Below, piece by piece: positions 7,706-16,953 of a stretch of 64,000 bases of DNA. The stretch spans positions 62,001-126,000 of the forward strand of contig NZ_SRXU01000009.1 in assembly GCF_004792695.1 (NCBI RefSeq), read 5' to 3'. Position numbers and translations under genes: made by a program. Within the stretch, counting starts at the first letter, position 1; each line of letters begins with the position of its first letter. The stretch comes from Sphingomonas naasensis. Its GTDB lineage: Bacteria; Pseudomonadota; Alphaproteobacteria; Sphingomonadales; Sphingomonadaceae. The notes under the pieces are model-generated. The model was not told the DNA's origin, did not search any database, and saw nothing but the letters and a program-made list of their open reading frames with translations.

Positions 7706-8121
7706 CAGGCCGTGGGGGAATCTGTGGAGAACATGCCCAACAGCCGCTAGCGCAACCATGCGCAGCGGCCAAGCGCGCCGAAACCGCGGACTCGACGCGT
7801 GATTCTTCCACAACCGCATCCACGGACCCCGGTTCCGATTCACAGGCTGTGGAAAGCGGGGAGATTGAAACCGAATCCGAGGGCTTTGGTGGCCGTCGCA
7901 GAGTCAATCTGTGGGCAAGCCTTGGGCGATTCCACAACTCCCGGCTTCCACGCGCCAACAGACTCCAACAACCTATAGATTCTCTTTCTTATAGATATTG
8001 GGTGCCGGGCTGGCGGGCTCCCGCCTCGTCGTCACCCGAGCCCTGTGCCGGGGTGACGGTCTGCATTTCGGGATAGTCTATGGACTGGAACTGGCGGCAC
8101 GGACCGGGCAGAGACGACCCG
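7706..8121. other. Candidate chromosomal replication origin (oriC)
   Basis: This is the longest gene-free gap in the window, between the divergent ppsR and hemE genes. DnaA-box-like 9-mers (consensus TTATCCACA) are at 7723-7731 (reverse strand TTCTCCACA, one mismatch), 7804-7812 (TCTTCCACA), 7848-7856 (reverse CTTTCCACA), 7910-7918 (reverse TTGCCCACA) and 7928-7936 (GATTCCACA). An AT-rich stretch at about 7968-8000 contains TATAGATT and TATAGATATT, a possible unwinding element. The hemE/DUF299 flank is the established origin context in alphaproteobacteria such as Caulobacter and Rickettsia. Genes on both sides point away from it. Confidence 0.7.
8030..8058. repeat. Hairpin in the hemE leader
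   Basis: CGTCACCC (8030-8037) pairs with GGGTGACG (8051-8058) around a 13-nt loop. It resembles dispersed REP-like palindromes of sphingomonads and lies in the hemE 5' region at the edge of the origin gap. Its role is unknown. Confidence 0.4.
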
Positions 8122-9162
8122 ATGCTTCCCGATCCCGCCCACAAACCGCTGCTCGCCACCCTCAAGGGCCAGCGCCAGCCGATCCCGCCGATCTGGCTGA
8201 TGCGCCAGGCCGGGCGCTATCTTCCCGAATATCGCGCGCTGCGCGAGGCGAAGGGCGGTTTTCTGGCGCTGGCGATGGACAGCGATGCCGCAGCCGAGAT
8301 CACGCTCCAGCCGATCCGGCGTTTCGGCATGGACGGCGCGATCCTGTTTTCCGACATATTGATCGTGCCGATGGCGCTGGGCCAGGAGCTGTGGTTCGAG
8401 ACCGGCGAGGGGCCGCGGCTCGCCCCGACGGTGCAGGCGCGCGACGTGCTGGAGAGCCTGCAGAACGCCCCTGCGGCGCTCCAACCGATCTATGGCACCG
8501 TGCGCCGCGTCGCTGCCCAATTGCCGCTGGGAACCACCTTTCTGGGCTTTGCCGGCAGTCCGTGGACCGTCGCGACCTATATGATCGCGGGACAGGGCAG
8601 CCGCGAGCAGGCCGAGGCGCGCCGGCTCGCCTATCGCGATCCCGGGCTGATGCAGGCGCTGATCGAGCGCATCGCCGATTGCACGATCACCTATCTGCTC
8701 GGCCAGATCGATGCGGGGGTCGAGGCGGTGCAGCTGTTCGACAGCTGGTCGGGCAGCCTTTCCCCGGCGCAGTTCGAGCGATGGGTGATCGCGCCGACCG
8801 CGCGGATCGTCGCGGCGCTCCAGGAGCGCGCGCCGCACGTTCCGGTGATCGGCTTTCCCAAGGGCGCCGGCGGCAAGCTTCCCGCCTATGCCCGCGAGAC
8901 CGGAGTCGATGCGATCGGAATCGACGAGACCGTCGACCCCGCCTGGGCGCATGCATCGCTGCCGGAGAATATGCCGGTGCAGGGCAATCTCGATCCGCTC
9001 GCGCTGATCGCCGGCGGCGGGACGCTCGACAATGCCGTCGACCGCATCCTTTCGGCTTTCGCCGGGCGCCCGCATGTGTTCAATCTCGGCCATGGCATCC
9101 TGCCCGACACGCCGATCGCGCATGTCGAGCAGCTGCTCGCGCGGGTGAGGGGGATCGAATGA
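8122..9162 (+). CDS. hemE: Uroporphyrinogen decarboxylase
   Basis: The 346-residue enzyme decarboxylates uroporphyrinogen III to coproporphyrinogen III in cytosolic haem synthesis. The signature IWLMRQAGRYLPEYR and the later GFAGSPWTVATYMIAG, QLFDSWSGSLSP and NLGHGILPDTP motifs are intact. The start at MLPDPAHKPLL gives the usual family length; an ATG 42 bases upstream (8080) is in frame and would add 14 residues. hemE beside the origin is a conserved alphaproteobacterial arrangement. The stop overlaps the hemJ start. Confidence 0.93.
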   Translation: MLPDPAHKPLLATLKGQRQPIPPIWLMRQAGRYLPEYRALREAKGGFLALAMDSDAAAEITLQPIRRFGMDGAILFSDILIVPMALGQELWFETGEGPRLAPTVQARDVLESLQNAPAALQPIYGTVRRVAAQLPLGTTFLGFAGSPWTVATYMIAGQGSREQAEARRLAYRDPGLMQALIERIADCTITYLLGQIDAGVEAVQLFDSWSGSLSPAQFERWVIAPTARIVAALQERAPHVPVIGFPKGAGGKLPAYARETGVDAIGIDETVDPAWAHASLPENMPVQGNLDPLALIAGGGTLDNAVDRILSAFAGRPHVFNLGHGILPDTPIAHVEQLLARVRGIE

Positions 9163-9611
9163 CCGGTTGGCTGGGCGGCGCCTATCTCTGGGTCAAGGCG
9201 GCCCATATCATCTTCGTGATCTACTGGATGGCGGGGCTGTTCCTGCTGCCGCGCTATCTGGTCCATCACCAGGAAGCGCTCGGCACCCCCGAGGCGGCGG
9301 GATGGGAGAAGCGCGAGGCGCTGCTCCGCCGGATGATCCTCGGGCCGTCGATCGGGATCGTCTGGCTGCTCGGCATCGCGCTGGCGCTCAATGTCGGGCT
9401 GATCGACGGCCAGCCCGGGCTGGGCTGGCTCCATGCCAAGCTGCTGCTGGTGTTCGCGCTGAGCGGCTATCAGGGCTGGGCGATCGGCTATTCGAAGAAG
9501 CTGGCAAAGGGCGCGGGAAGCATCGCGCCGCGGCGCTTGCGGCTGCTCGGCGAGGTGCCCGCGCTCGCGGTGATCTTCGTCGTGATCCTCGCCGTGGTCA
9601 AACCGTTCTAA
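9159..9611 (+). CDS. hemJ: Protoporphyrinogen oxidase HemJ
   Basis: The 150-residue integral membrane protein has four hydrophobic segments and the HemJ pattern: AYLWVKAAHIIFVIYWMAGLFLLPRYLVHH near the N-terminus with the conserved His, and WLHAKLLLVFALSGYQGW in the third segment. HemJ oxidises protoporphyrinogen IX to protoporphyrin IX in organisms lacking HemG and HemY. The ATG overlaps the hemE stop (ATGA), so two haem steps are co-translated. Confidence 0.9.
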   Translation: MTGWLGGAYLWVKAAHIIFVIYWMAGLFLLPRYLVHHQEALGTPEAAGWEKREALLRRMILGPSIGIVWLLGIALALNVGLIDGQPGLGWLHAKLLLVFALSGYQGWAIGYSKKLAKGAGSIAPRRLRLLGEVPALAVIFVVILAVVKPF

Positions 9612-9670
9612 ATTTGCGGCGTCTCCGGACTTTCCGCAATTATCCTGCGTGCGAATCGGTGCGATGGCCG

Positions 9671-9699
9671 TTGACTTGAAGGAGGGCGCCACCTAATTC
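9671..9699 (+). promoter_or_regulatory. Putative sigma-70 type promoter of rho
   Basis: TTGACT (9671-9676) and TAATTC (9694-9699) are separated by 17 bases, about 110 bases before the rho ATG. The 200-base hemJ-rho gap would give rho a long leader, consistent with the autoregulated attenuation known for rho in other bacteria. No other promoter-like pair stands out in the gap. Confidence 0.5.
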
Positions 9700-9811
9700 G
9701 CACAGCAAGGCCGATCGCTTCCCGGCGACGGCTCCTTCCTACCAGCATCGCATCTCGCGCGCATTCGCCGACCGACGCTCTCCCCATAGCTTCCCAGCAC
9801 CCGGACTCCCC

Positions 9812-11068
<1,257 letters not shown>

Positions 11069-11112
11069 GGTTTTCGCGTCCCGCGCGGGCGCGACAAAGT
11101 CTGCGAATGCGA

Positions 11113-11146
11113 AAAGGTCGGGCGCGTTGCCCGGCCTTTTCTTTTG
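11113..11146 (+). terminator. Intrinsic terminator of rho
   Basis: AAAAGGTCGGGC pairs with GCCCGGCCTTTT (one G-U pair) around a 5-base loop and is followed by CTTTT. It begins 45 bases after the rho stop codon. Confidence 0.85.
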
Positions 11147-11206
11147 TCCCGGCCGGTCGCGGCGCGCGAGGCTTGCATGCGCCACCCGTCACGCTAGGGC
11201 TTGGCG

Positions 11207-11938
11207 ATGCTCGATCTGATCCTCAGCGCCGCCGCATCCGCCACCGGCGGTATCGGTTCCCCCCTCGACATCTGGCATCACATCGTTCGGGACTTCTCGA
11301 ACATCACCGAGCCGGCGGCGCTCGCCGCGTTCGGATCGGTGCTGATGATCGACCTCGTCCTCGCGGGCGACAATGCCATCGTCGTCGGCGCGCTCGCCGC
11401 GGGGCTTCCGGCCGACCAGCGCAAGAAGGTCATTCTGATCGGCATCGGCGCGGCTCTGGTGCTGCGCATCATCTTCGCGCTGCTGGTCAGCTGGCTGATG
11501 GGGATCGTCGGGCTGATCTTCGCGGGCGGGCTGCTGCTGCTCTGGGTGAGCTGGAAATTCTGGCGCGAGATCCGCCATGGCAGCCTGAGCCAGGGCTCGG
11601 ACGAGATCAGCGGCGACGAGCGTTCGGGGCTTCGGCCCGCGCGCAGCTTCGCCGGCGCCGCCTGGGCGGTCGCGATCGCCGACGTCTCGATGAGCCTCGA
11701 CAATGTCCTCGCGGTCGCCGGGGCGGCGCGCGAGCATCCCGGTATCCTCGTCGTCGGGCTGCTGCTTTCGGTCGCGCTGATGGGCCTCGCCGCCAACTTG
11801 ATCGCCAAGCTGATCGATCGACACCGCTGGATCGCCTATATCGGCCTCGCGGTGATCGTCTTCGTCGCCTGCCGGATGATCTACGAAGGCTGGGTCGGCA
11901 CCCACGAGACGCCGGGGATCACCAGCTTCTTCGCGTGA
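11207..11938 (+). CDS. TerC/YjbE-family integral membrane protein
   Basis: The 243-residue protein has about seven transmembrane segments and two TerC half-motifs: LMIDLVLAGDNAIVVGAL in the first half and AIADVSMSLDNVLAVAGA in the second, each with the Asp/Asn residues thought to bind metal. TerC relatives are linked to Mn2+ export or metal loading of exoenzymes. A TTG six bases upstream (11201) is an alternative start. It is monocistronic, following the rho terminator. Confidence 0.88.
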   Translation: MLDLILSAAASATGGIGSPLDIWHHIVRDFSNITEPAALAAFGSVLMIDLVLAGDNAIVVGALAAGLPADQRKKVILIGIGAALVLRIIFALLVSWLMGIVGLIFAGGLLLLWVSWKFWREIRHGSLSQGSDEISGDERSGLRPARSFAGAAWAVAIADVSMSLDNVLAVAGAAREHPGILVVGLLLSVALMGLAANLIAKLIDRHRWIAYIGLAVIVFVACRMIYEGWVGTHETPGITSFFA

Positions 11939-11944
11939 CCCGGC

Positions 11945-12322
11945 CTAGAGGCAGCTGGCCTCGGCGACGTTCGCGTTCGTCGAGACGAGCCTGCCGCCGG
12001 GATCGACGGACCAGTCGATAGCGATCCGCGCGTTGCAGGGCAGGCTCTCGACTTTCCGTCCGGCTTTGCGCGCGACGGGATCGAGCGCGAAGCCATGGTC
12101 CTGCAGCCAGCGCGTGAGTTCGCTCTCGGCGACGCCGGCGTGGAACCGACGCCGAAAATCGCGTGCCGAATCGGGGCTGTTCCACTGCGCGTCGGCAAGC
12201 AGCGCGGGCCGCGTCTCCGATGCACTGACCGCTACTGCGAACAGCAGCACATCCCGGTTGAGACAGGCGAGCGCCGCCACGGCGCCGGTAGCGATCAGGA
12301 CGATGCGCCAGCGGCGGCGCAT
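11945..12322 (-). CDS. Hypothetical membrane-anchored protein
   Basis: I do not recognise a family for this 125-residue protein. It begins MRRRWRIVLIATGAVAALA, a positively charged start and one hydrophobic segment, so the remainder is probably periplasmic. The soluble part has a short globular region with WLQDHGFALDP and ends in a Cys. It sits 3 bases after the dienelactone hydrolase gene on the same strand and faces terC; its stop is in a CTAG. Confidence 0.6.
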   Translation of the reverse strand: MRRRWRIVLIATGAVAALACLNRDVLLFAVAVSASETRPALLADAQWNSPDSARDFRRRFHAGVAESELTRWLQDHGFALDPVARKAGRKVESLPCNARIAIDWSVDPGGRLVSTNANVAEASCL

Positions 12323-12325
12323 GGA

Positions 12326-13021
12326 CTAGCCGATATGCTCGGCGAAGAATGCCGCGGTGCGTTCGTCCGCGAGCTGGGCCGCCGCCTCGGAGCGGCGCTT
12401 GCCCATCTCTGCGGCGAAGCCGTGATCCTCGCCGGGATAGTCGTGGAGCGTCACCTTGGGGTGATCGTCGAGCCCCGCGTGCATCTTCGCCTGGATGTCG
12501 GGAGTGACGAAATGATCGGCGCCGGCGATGTGGAGCAGCACCGGATGCGCGATCGCGTGCTTCTCGCCGAGCAGATTGTCGATCCCGACGCCGTAATAGC
12601 CCACCGTGGCATTGGTGTCGGTGCGCGTCGCGGTCATGAAGGCGAGCCGGCCGCCGAGGCAATAGCCGACGACGCCGACCTTGCCCCCCGCCGGCAGTTT
12701 CGCGCGGGCGGCGCGGATCGCCGATTCGATGTCCTCAATGCCCTTGTTCTGGTCGAACTGGTTCATCCAGCCGAGCGCTTGCTGGAATTCCTCCGGAACG
12801 TCGGGATCGAGCGCGATTCCGGGTTCGAGCCGCCAGAACAGATCGGGCGCGAGCGCGAGATAGCCCTTCGCCGCCCAATCGTCGCATTTCTTGCGGATCC
12901 CCGGATTCACTCCGAAAATCTCTTGGATCACCACGATCGCGCCGCGCGGCGCTCCTTCGGGCTCGGCGAGATAGGCGCCGAAGCTACCGCTGCCGTCGCT
13001 CGCATCGATCTGGATCGTCAT
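12326..13021 (-). CDS. Dienelactone hydrolase family protein
   Basis: The 231-residue alpha/beta hydrolase has the dienelactone hydrolase pattern: IVVIQEIFGVNPGIRKKCDDWAAKGY at the N-terminus, the nucleophile elbow VGVVGYCLGGRL with catalytic Cys, Asp in HIAGADHFVTP and His in DYPGEDHGF. Members hydrolyse dienelactone or related esters; the actual substrate is unknown. The ATG overlaps the upstream methyltransferase stop. Confidence 0.88.
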   Translation of the reverse strand: MTIQIDASDGSGSFGAYLAEPEGAPRGAIVVIQEIFGVNPGIRKKCDDWAAKGYLALAPDLFWRLEPGIALDPDVPEEFQQALGWMNQFDQNKGIEDIESAIRAARAKLPAGGKVGVVGYCLGGRLAFMTATRTDTNATVGYYGVGIDNLLGEKHAIAHPVLLHIAGADHFVTPDIQAKMHAGLDDHPKVTLHDYPGEDHGFAAEMGKRRSEAAAQLADERTAAFFAEHIG

Positions 13022-13497
13022 AGCAAAGTCCCTTCCGGATGCCGCCGCTCGTGCTCGAGCAGCCAGGATTTGGTCTTGGGGCCGTCGCCGCCCGAATAAT
13101 TGCCGAGCCGTCCGCCGCCGGCGAGGATACGGTGGCAGGGGACGACGATCGGGAAGGGATTGCGCGCGCAGAGCTGGCCGATCGCGCGCGGGCTCGATCC
13201 GAGCGCCTGGGCGAGCGCGCCATAGCTCAGCGTCTCGCCATAGCCGACCGCGATCAGCCCCGCGCGCAAGGCGTCGCCGCGCGGCGTTCCCGTCGGCTCG
13301 AGCGCGAGGTCGAAATCCTTGCGTTCCTTGGCGAACCATTGCGCGAGCTGCTCGGCTGCGCTGCGTACCGCGGCGGCGCTGCCCTTCGCGGGCGTTCCCG
13401 CGCCGCCGATCCGGATCGCGGTGAGCATGGCATCGTCGCCCTCGACGCGGACGAGTCCGATGGGCGTTGCGATCAGGGCATGGTCGCGCGCATACAT
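13018..13497 (-). CDS. ogt: Methylated-DNA-protein cysteine methyltransferase
   Basis: The 159-residue protein carries the suicide cysteine motif FPIVVPCHRILAGGGRLGNYSGG (Cys near residue 120) and the preceding DNA-binding helix YGALAQALGSSPRAIG. It removes O6-alkyl groups from guanine by transferring them to its Cys. The start MYARDHALIATPIG matches the family; upstream codons give an unconserved extension. It is coupled to the dienelactone hydrolase gene by a 4-base overlap. Confidence 0.92.
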   Translation of the reverse strand: MYARDHALIATPIGLVRVEGDDAMLTAIRIGGAGTPAKGSAAAVRSAAEQLAQWFAKERKDFDLALEPTGTPRGDALRAGLIAVGYGETLSYGALAQALGSSPRAIGQLCARNPFPIVVPCHRILAGGGRLGNYSGGDGPKTKSWLLEHERRHPEGTLL

Positions 13498-13546
13498 GGC
13501 GCAAGACCTAGCAGCCGCCCGGTGGCGCGCGCAACGGAGGGCGGCC

Positions 13547-13777
13547 ATGAAGATCCATGTCGAAGTCGATTGCACCCCGGAAGAGGCGCGCCGTGCCATG
13601 GGGCTACCCGATCTCTCGCCGGTGCACGATCGTTACGTCCAGATGATGGTGGAAGCCATTGAAAAACAAGGAACTCCCGAGGGGTTCGCCGATATGATCC
13701 GCAATTGGGGCCCGATGGGCGACGGCGCGATGAGCTTCTGGCGGACGATGTTCGAGAGCGGCAGCAAAAACGGCTGA
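13547..13777 (+). CDS. DUF6489 family protein
   Basis: The 76-residue protein starts MKIHVEVDCTPEEARRAMGLPD and continues with LSPVHDRYVQMM and GFADMIRNWGPMGDGAMSFWR, a pattern I associate with the small DUF6489 family found beside mnmE or phasin genes. The function is unknown. A CGGAGGG Shine-Dalgarno sequence precedes the ATG. It ends one base before mnmE, suggesting one transcript. Confidence 0.75.
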   Translation: MKIHVEVDCTPEEARRAMGLPDLSPVHDRYVQMMVEAIEKQGTPEGFADMIRNWGPMGDGAMSFWRTMFESGSKNG

Positions 13778-13778
13778 G

Positions 13779-15062
13779 ATGGATACGATCTTCGCGGTGT
13801 CGAGCGGCGCGCCGCCCGCCGCCATCGCCGTGCTGCGGCTGAGCGGCCCGCAGGCTTTCGCGGCGGCCGGGCGCCTCGCCGGAACGCTTCCCGAATCGCG
13901 CCGCGCCGGGCTGCGTGCGTTGCACGACCCGGTCGATGGCGCGTTGCTCGATCGCGCGCTGGTGCTGACCTTTCCGGGGCCGCGCACCGCGAGCGGCGAG
14001 GATCTGGTCGAGCTGCATCTGCATGGCGGCCGCGCGGTGGTGCGCGCAGTCGAGGCGGCGCTGGGCGCGATCGCCGGGTTGCGCCCGGCCGAGCCCGGCG
14101 AGTTCACCCGCCGCGCGCTGCTCAACGGCCGGCTCGATCTCAGCGAGGCCGAGGGGCTGGGCGATCTGCTGATGGCCGAGACCGAGGCGCAGCGCCGCAT
14201 GGCGGTGCGCGCCACCGAGGGCGAGGTGCGCCGCCAGGTCGAGGCCTGGGCGCAGCGGCTGCTCGCGATCGCCGCGCAGGTCGAGGCACAGCTCGATCAC
14301 AGCGACGAGGACGATGTGGCCGGCGCCGATTCGCTCGGGCGGCTCCACGCGGCGGCGGGCGTGCTCGCGCGGGATATCGTATCGGTGACCGCGCGCCCGC
14401 CGGTCGAGCGCCTGCGCGACGGACTGCGCGTCGTGCTCGCCGGGCCGCCCAACGCCGGCAAGTCGACGCTGCTCAACGCGATGATCGAGCGCGACGCGGC
14501 GATCGTCTCGCCGATCGCGGGAACGACGCGCGACCGGATCGAGGCGCCGGTGGTGCGGGGTGGGACGGCCTGGCTGCTGATCGACACCGCCGGCCTTGCC
14601 GAGGCGACGGCCGACCCGATCGAGGCGATCGGAATCGGTCGCGCACGCGCGGCGCTCGACGAGGCCGACATCCTGCTCTGGCTCGGCGACGATGCCCCGC
14701 CGCCGCATCCGGCGACGCTGTGGCTCCACGCCCGGGCCGACCTGCCGGGGCGGGCGGAGACGGGCAAGGATCTTGCGGTCTCCGCTGCGACTGGGGCGGG
14801 CATCGATTTGCTATGGGCGCGGCTCGAACGGCTCGCGGAGATGCTTCTGCCCCCCCCGGACATGGTTGCGCTGAACCAACGCCAGCGTGCGCTCGCATCC
14901 GACGCCGCGGCGGCACTGAGCCGTGCTGCGTTGCAACATGACCTGCTGCTCCTTGCCGAGGAGCTGCGCGCCGCCCGCCGCGCGTTTGACGCGATCACCG
15001 GGCGGGCGGGGGTCGAGGCAATGCTCGACGCGCTGTTCTCGCGCTTCTGCATCGGCAAATAG
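13779..15062 (+). CDS. mnmE: tRNA modification GTPase MnmE
   Basis: The 427-residue protein has the N-terminal tetrahydrofolate-binding domain (DTIFAVSSGAPPAAIAVLRLSGP), a helical domain, an inserted G domain with G1 GPPNAGKSTLLN near residue 221 and G3 DTAGL, and the C-terminal CIGK with the catalytic Cys. With MnmG it installs the carboxymethylaminomethyl group on wobble U34. The partner mnmG follows after 58 bases. Confidence 0.95.
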   Translation: MDTIFAVSSGAPPAAIAVLRLSGPQAFAAAGRLAGTLPESRRAGLRALHDPVDGALLDRALVLTFPGPRTASGEDLVELHLHGGRAVVRAVEAALGAIAGLRPAEPGEFTRRALLNGRLDLSEAEGLGDLLMAETEAQRRMAVRATEGEVRRQVEAWAQRLLAIAAQVEAQLDHSDEDDVAGADSLGRLHAAAGVLARDIVSVTARPPVERLRDGLRVVLAGPPNAGKSTLLNAMIERDAAIVSPIAGTTRDRIEAPVVRGGTAWLLIDTAGLAEATADPIEAIGIGRARAALDEADILLWLGDDAPPPHPATLWLHARADLPGRAETGKDLAVSAATGAGIDLLWARLERLAEMLLPPPDMVALNQRQRALASDAAAALSRAALQHDLLLLAEELRAARRAFDAITGRAGVEAMLDALFSRFCIGK

Positions 15063-15065
15063 CTA

Positions 15066-15081
15066 TGTTCCACGTGGAACG
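15066..15081. promoter_or_regulatory. parS-type site 1
   Basis: TGTTCCACGTGGAACG contains the perfect 14-bp palindrome GTTCCACGTGGAAC. It differs from the ParB consensus TGTTTCACGTGAAACA at the symmetric C/G positions and the last base. It sits in the mnmE-mnmG gap, 2.5 kb from parA. Confidence 0.8.
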
Positions 15082-15120
15082 CTTTTGACGTGGCGCGCGG
15101 GAGCCGGTAGCGGAGCAGCC

Positions 15121-16953
15121 ATGCAGTTCGACGTGATCGTGATCGGCGGGGGCCATGCCGGCACCGAGGCCGCAGCCGCGTCCGCGCGCCGCGGCGCGCG
15201 CACCGCGCTGCTCAGCTTCGACTTGACCAAGCTCGGGGCGATGTCGTGCAACCCGGCGATCGGTGGGCTGGGCAAGGGGCATCTCGTCCGCGAGGTCGAT
15301 GCCTTTGACGGCCTGATCGCGCGCGCCGCCGACGCCGCGGCGATCCATTATCGCATGCTCAACCGGAGCAAGGGCACCGCAGTGCAGGGACCGCGCGTCC
15401 AGGCGGATCGGACGCGCTACGCCGCGGCGATCCAGACGATGCTGGCGGATCAACCCGATCTGACGCTGATCGAGGGCGAGGCGGACGCGCTGGAGACCGC
15501 CGGAGGACGTATCACCGGGGTTCGCCTCGCCGACGGCCGGTTGCTCGCGGCGCAGGCAGTCGTGCTCGCCACCGGCACGTTTCTCGGCGGACGCATCTTC
15601 CGCGGCGAGGAGCGCGCGAGCGGCGGGCGGGTCGGCGAGGCAGCGGCGACGCGGCTCGCCGAGCAGCTTCGCGCGCTGAGCTTGCCGATGGCGCGCCTCA
15701 AGACGGGGACGCCGCCCCGCCTCGACGGCCGCACGATCGATTGGGCGCGCGTCGCCGAGCAGCCCTCCGACACGGAACCGTGGACGATGTCGCCGATGAC
15801 CGCGCGGCGTTTGCTCCCGCAGCTCCATTGCGGCGTGACGCGCACCAATGCTGCGACGCATGATGCGATCCGCGGCGGCCTCGATCGCTCGCCGCTGTTC
15901 ACCGGCGCGATCGACGCGCAGGGGCCGCGCTATTGCCCGTCGATCGAGGATAAGATCCACCGTTTCGGCGACCGCGACGGCCACCAGATCTTTCTCGAGC
16001 CCGAAGGCCTCGACACGCATCGGATCTATCCCAACGGCATGTCGACCTCGCTTCCGGTCGACATCCAGCAGGCGATGGTCGCGTCGATCCCGGGGCTCGA
16101 ACGCTGCGCGATCGTCACGCCGGGCTATGCCGTCGAATATGATTATGTCGATCCCCGCGCGCTCGATGCGACGCTTGGGCTTCCGCAAATTCCGGGGCTC
16201 TATTGCGCCGGACAGATCAACGGCACCACCGGCTATGAGGAAGCGGCGGGGCAGGGGCTCGTCGCCGGCGCCAATGCCGCGGCGTTCGCGTGCGACAGCG
16301 AGGCGCTGCTGCTCGATCGCGCTACCAGCTATCTCGGCGTGATGGTCGACGATCTGATCCTGCAGGGGGTGACCGAGCCCTATCGGATGCTGACCGCACG
16401 CGCCGAATTTCGCCTGCGCCTCCGTGCCGACAATGCCGAGACGCGGCTGGGCGCGACGGCGCGCGAACTGGGCCTGCTCGGCGAGGCGCGGGCAAAGCGG
16501 CTGGCGGAGCGGACGGCGGGCCGGCTTGCGCTCGACACGCATTTTGCCGCGCCGCTGACCGCTTCGGCCTTGCACTCGCGCGGCGCGCCGGTGTCGCTCG
16601 ATGGCGCGCGCCGGCCGGCCCGCGAATGGCTGCGCTTCCCGGGCGTCGAGCTCGCGCATGTTTCAGAGGGGGTCGACGCCGACCTCCAGCTCCTCGCGGA
16701 GTTCGTCGAGGACGCGCGCTACGCGCCCTATCTCGAGCGGCAGGAAAGCGAAGTCGCGCAGCTGCGCGCCAACGACAATGTTCGGCTGGACGGCGCGCTC
16801 GATTTTGCCGCGATCCCGGGGCTGTCGAACGAGATGGTCGAGAAGCTGACGGCGGCCCGACCAGAGACGCTGGGCGCAGCGGCGCGGATCCGGGGCATCA
16901 CTCCTGCGGCGCTGTCGGCAGTGCTGCTTTATGCGCGCAGGGTGGCGCCGTGA
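15121..16953 (+). CDS. mnmG: tRNA uridine-5-carboxymethylaminomethyl(34) synthesis enzyme MnmG
   Basis: The 610-residue FAD protein begins MQFDVIVIGGGHAGTEAA with the dinucleotide fold, then FDLTKLGAMSCNPAIGGLGKGHLVREVDAF, the GTPPRLDGRTIDW segment and INGTTGYEEAAGQGL. The MnmE-binding C-terminus carries YLERQESEV and IPGLSNEMVEKL. The start at 15121 is chosen because the longer frame overlaps mnmE. rsmG begins within its stop codon. Confidence 0.96.
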   Translation: MQFDVIVIGGGHAGTEAAAASARRGARTALLSFDLTKLGAMSCNPAIGGLGKGHLVREVDAFDGLIARAADAAAIHYRMLNRSKGTAVQGPRVQADRTRYAAAIQTMLADQPDLTLIEGEADALETAGGRITGVRLADGRLLAAQAVVLATGTFLGGRIFRGEERASGGRVGEAAATRLAEQLRALSLPMARLKTGTPPRLDGRTIDWARVAEQPSDTEPWTMSPMTARRLLPQLHCGVTRTNAATHDAIRGGLDRSPLFTGAIDAQGPRYCPSIEDKIHRFGDRDGHQIFLEPEGLDTHRIYPNGMSTSLPVDIQQAMVASIPGLERCAIVTPGYAVEYDYVDPRALDATLGLPQIPGLYCAGQINGTTGYEEAAGQGLVAGANAAAFACDSEALLLDRATSYLGVMVDDLILQGVTEPYRMLTARAEFRLRLRADNAETRLGATARELGLLGEARAKRLAERTAGRLALDTHFAAPLTASALHSRGAPVSLDGARRPAREWLRFPGVELAHVSEGVDADLQLLAEFVEDARYAPYLERQESEVAQLRANDNVRLDGALDFAAIPGLSNEMVEKLTAARPETLGAAARIRGITPAALSAVLLYARRVAP

